Origin: CAYSTL01 sp964516805 | GTDB taxonomy: Archaea > Thermoplasmatota > Thermoplasmata > Halarchaeoplasmatales > Halarchaeoplasmataceae | DNA length: 14,153 bases | NCBI GenBank assembly: GCA_964516805.1 | Contig: CAZEXI010000056.1 | Span: 1 to 14,153, forward strand | Direction: 5' to 3' | In this document: in pieces, positions 13,380-14,153 of the stretch | Layout of the letters: the number at the start of each line of letters is the position of its first letter | How positions within the stretch are numbered: position 1 is the first letter of the stretch | Notes under the pieces: model-generated | Database searches by the model: none | The model's input: only the letters and a program-made list of their open reading frames with translations | Told to the model about the DNA's origin: nothing | Translations under genes and position numbers: made by a program

Positions 13380-14057
13380 GTGTCAGTTGAATTAGAAGAG
13401 AAAATTGCTGGAGAGATCACACTAGCTGATCAACCTGGAGAAATCATACGAAAATGGAGGAATATGTTCAACATTTCACAGACATCCTTAGCAAAACACA
13501 TGGGCGTAGCTCCTTCAGTGATAAGTGATTACGAACAGGGACGAAGACGACCAGGAACTCAACTTGTCAGTAATATAGTCAAATCATTTATAGAGATCGA
13601 TAAAGAGCGTGGTGGAGAAATAATAGAAAGATTCTCTAGGCCAGGGCAGGAAGGGATCATTAGTATCGGAGAATTTCCTAGACCGATCCAACTCAAAGAT
13701 CTAGTTAAACAAATCGACGGTGAAATATTATCTGAAGATGAACAGGATGAAGATAAGCCAATTTATGGATACACTGTTATAGACAGTATAAAAGCAATAA
13801 TGTCTATGAAATCTTTTGATTATCTCAGTATCTATGGATGGAGTACGGAAAGAGTATTATTTTTTACCGGAGTAGAACACGGTAGGTCTCCAATGGTAGC
13901 TATCAGATCCAGTCCATTGACTCCAGCAGTTGTAGGATATATTAGACCAAAAAAGGTCGATGAGTTGTCTTTAAAATTAGCTGAGATCGAAAGGATTCCT
14001 TTAATTAAAACTGACCTAAGAAATGAAGATCTTATCAAAAGAGTCATTGAATTGTAA
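13380..14057 (+). CDS. XRE-type HTH transcriptional regulator with conserved archaeal C-terminal domain
   Basis: 225 residues. The N-terminal helix-turn-helix (about 20-75) is XRE/Cro-like: ISQTSLAKHMGVAPSVISDY (32-51) followed by EQGRRRPG. A linker with an acidic stretch (118-126) leads to a C-terminal domain of about 100 residues (127-225). It contains GYTVIDSIKAI, YGWSTERVLFFTGVEHGRSP and AVVGYIRP, conserved in a group of predicted euryarchaeal regulators (COG1709 type, from memory). This domain resembles no enzyme I can name; it may sense a ligand. HMG-CoA synthase begins 14 nt after the stop, so the protein is probably cotranscribed with, and may regulate, the mevalonate pathway (inference). 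The start is GTG with no Shine-Dalgarno, consistent with a leaderless mRNA. Confidence 0.86.
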   Translation: MSVELEEKIAGEITLADQPGEIIRKWRNMFNISQTSLAKHMGVAPSVISDYEQGRRRPGTQLVSNIVKSFIEIDKERGGEIIERFSRPGQEGIISIGEFPRPIQLKDLVKQIDGEILSEDEQDEDKPIYGYTVIDSIKAIMSMKSFDYLSIYGWSTERVLFFTGVEHGRSPMVAIRSSPLTPAVVGYIRPKKVDELSLKLAEIERIPLIKTDLRNEDLIKRVIEL

Positions 14058-14071
14058 AATGAGTGATATAT

Positions 14072-14153
14072 ATGAAACCGAAAGAAGAAGTAGGAATCAA
14101 AGGGTATGCAGGATACGTACCAAAATACAGGATCACGCCCAAAGAGATAGGAC
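14072..14153 (+). CDS. mvaS: Hydroxymethylglutaryl-CoA synthase, N-terminal fragment (runs off the window)
   Basis: Only 27 codons are present, ending at the window edge. The residues VGIKGYAGYVPKYRITPKEI match the first strand-loop of archaeal HMG-CoA synthase, which condenses acetoacetyl-CoA with acetyl-CoA in the mevalonate route to isoprenoid lipids. The active site lies outside the window. The ATG is preceded by GAGTGA (14061-14066). An ATG at 14059 is in another frame and is not used. Position after the HTH regulator is a common euryarchaeal arrangement. The symbol is borrowed from the bacterial enzyme. Confidence 0.82.
   Translation, partial: MKPKEEVGIKGYAGYVPKYRITPKEIG

Noticed and set aside
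1..14153. CRISPR array, insertion sequence or phage/defence island
   Set aside because: No regularly spaced repeats, transposase, terminal inverted repeats or phage genes are visible; the gene content is mainly housekeeping.

Overview
The window is AT-rich archaeal chromosome. Archaeal origin follows from Nop10, a PAC2 proteasome-assembly chaperone, transketolase split into two genes, an archaemetzincin, a DUF835 protein, LipS-type (not LipA-type) lipoyl synthesis, TATA-box promoters 25-35 nt ahead of starts, and leaderless genes next to Shine-Dalgarno genes. Gene content fits a Euryarchaeota-like lineage; I cannot place it further. The one tRNA is about 60% G+C by hand count, which does not suggest an extreme hyperthermophile (inference). 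I see no mobile element, CRISPR array or foreign island, and no gene-free stretch over 300 bases.

Layout. (1) 45-3023, minus strand: tRNA-Ser(GCU), then a 927-residue soluble REC-PAS-GAF-GAF-GAF-PAS protein. It ends in a histidine-kinase dimerisation helix pair whose histidine position is Asn, and it has no ATPase domain. (2) 3177-6588, plus strand: purN, both transketolase halves and a long transaldolase. This reads as a unit making ribose 5-phosphate and using a formyl donor for purine synthesis. (3) 6680-10411, plus strand: nop10 (51 codons), PAC2 chaperone, DUF835 protein, DHH/DHHA1 phosphoesterase with a Rossmann-like N-terminus, and an M50 membrane metalloprotease overlapping it by ATGA. 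(4) 10426-12722, minus strand: lplA, a LipS-like radical SAM protein and a small methyltransferase, i.e. lipoate attachment plus probable lipoyl synthesis. (5) 12817-14153, plus strand: archaemetzincin, an HTH regulator of the kind found beside mevalonate genes, and the first 27 codons of HMG-CoA synthase.

The least ordinary items are the kinase-like protein that has lost both catalytic parts, the insertion-bearing transaldolase in a purine/pentose operon, the lplA-radical SAM-methyltransferase cluster, and a perfect 8-bp inverted repeat centred on the archaemetzincin TATA box. I found no clear evidence of a wholly new defence or mobile system.
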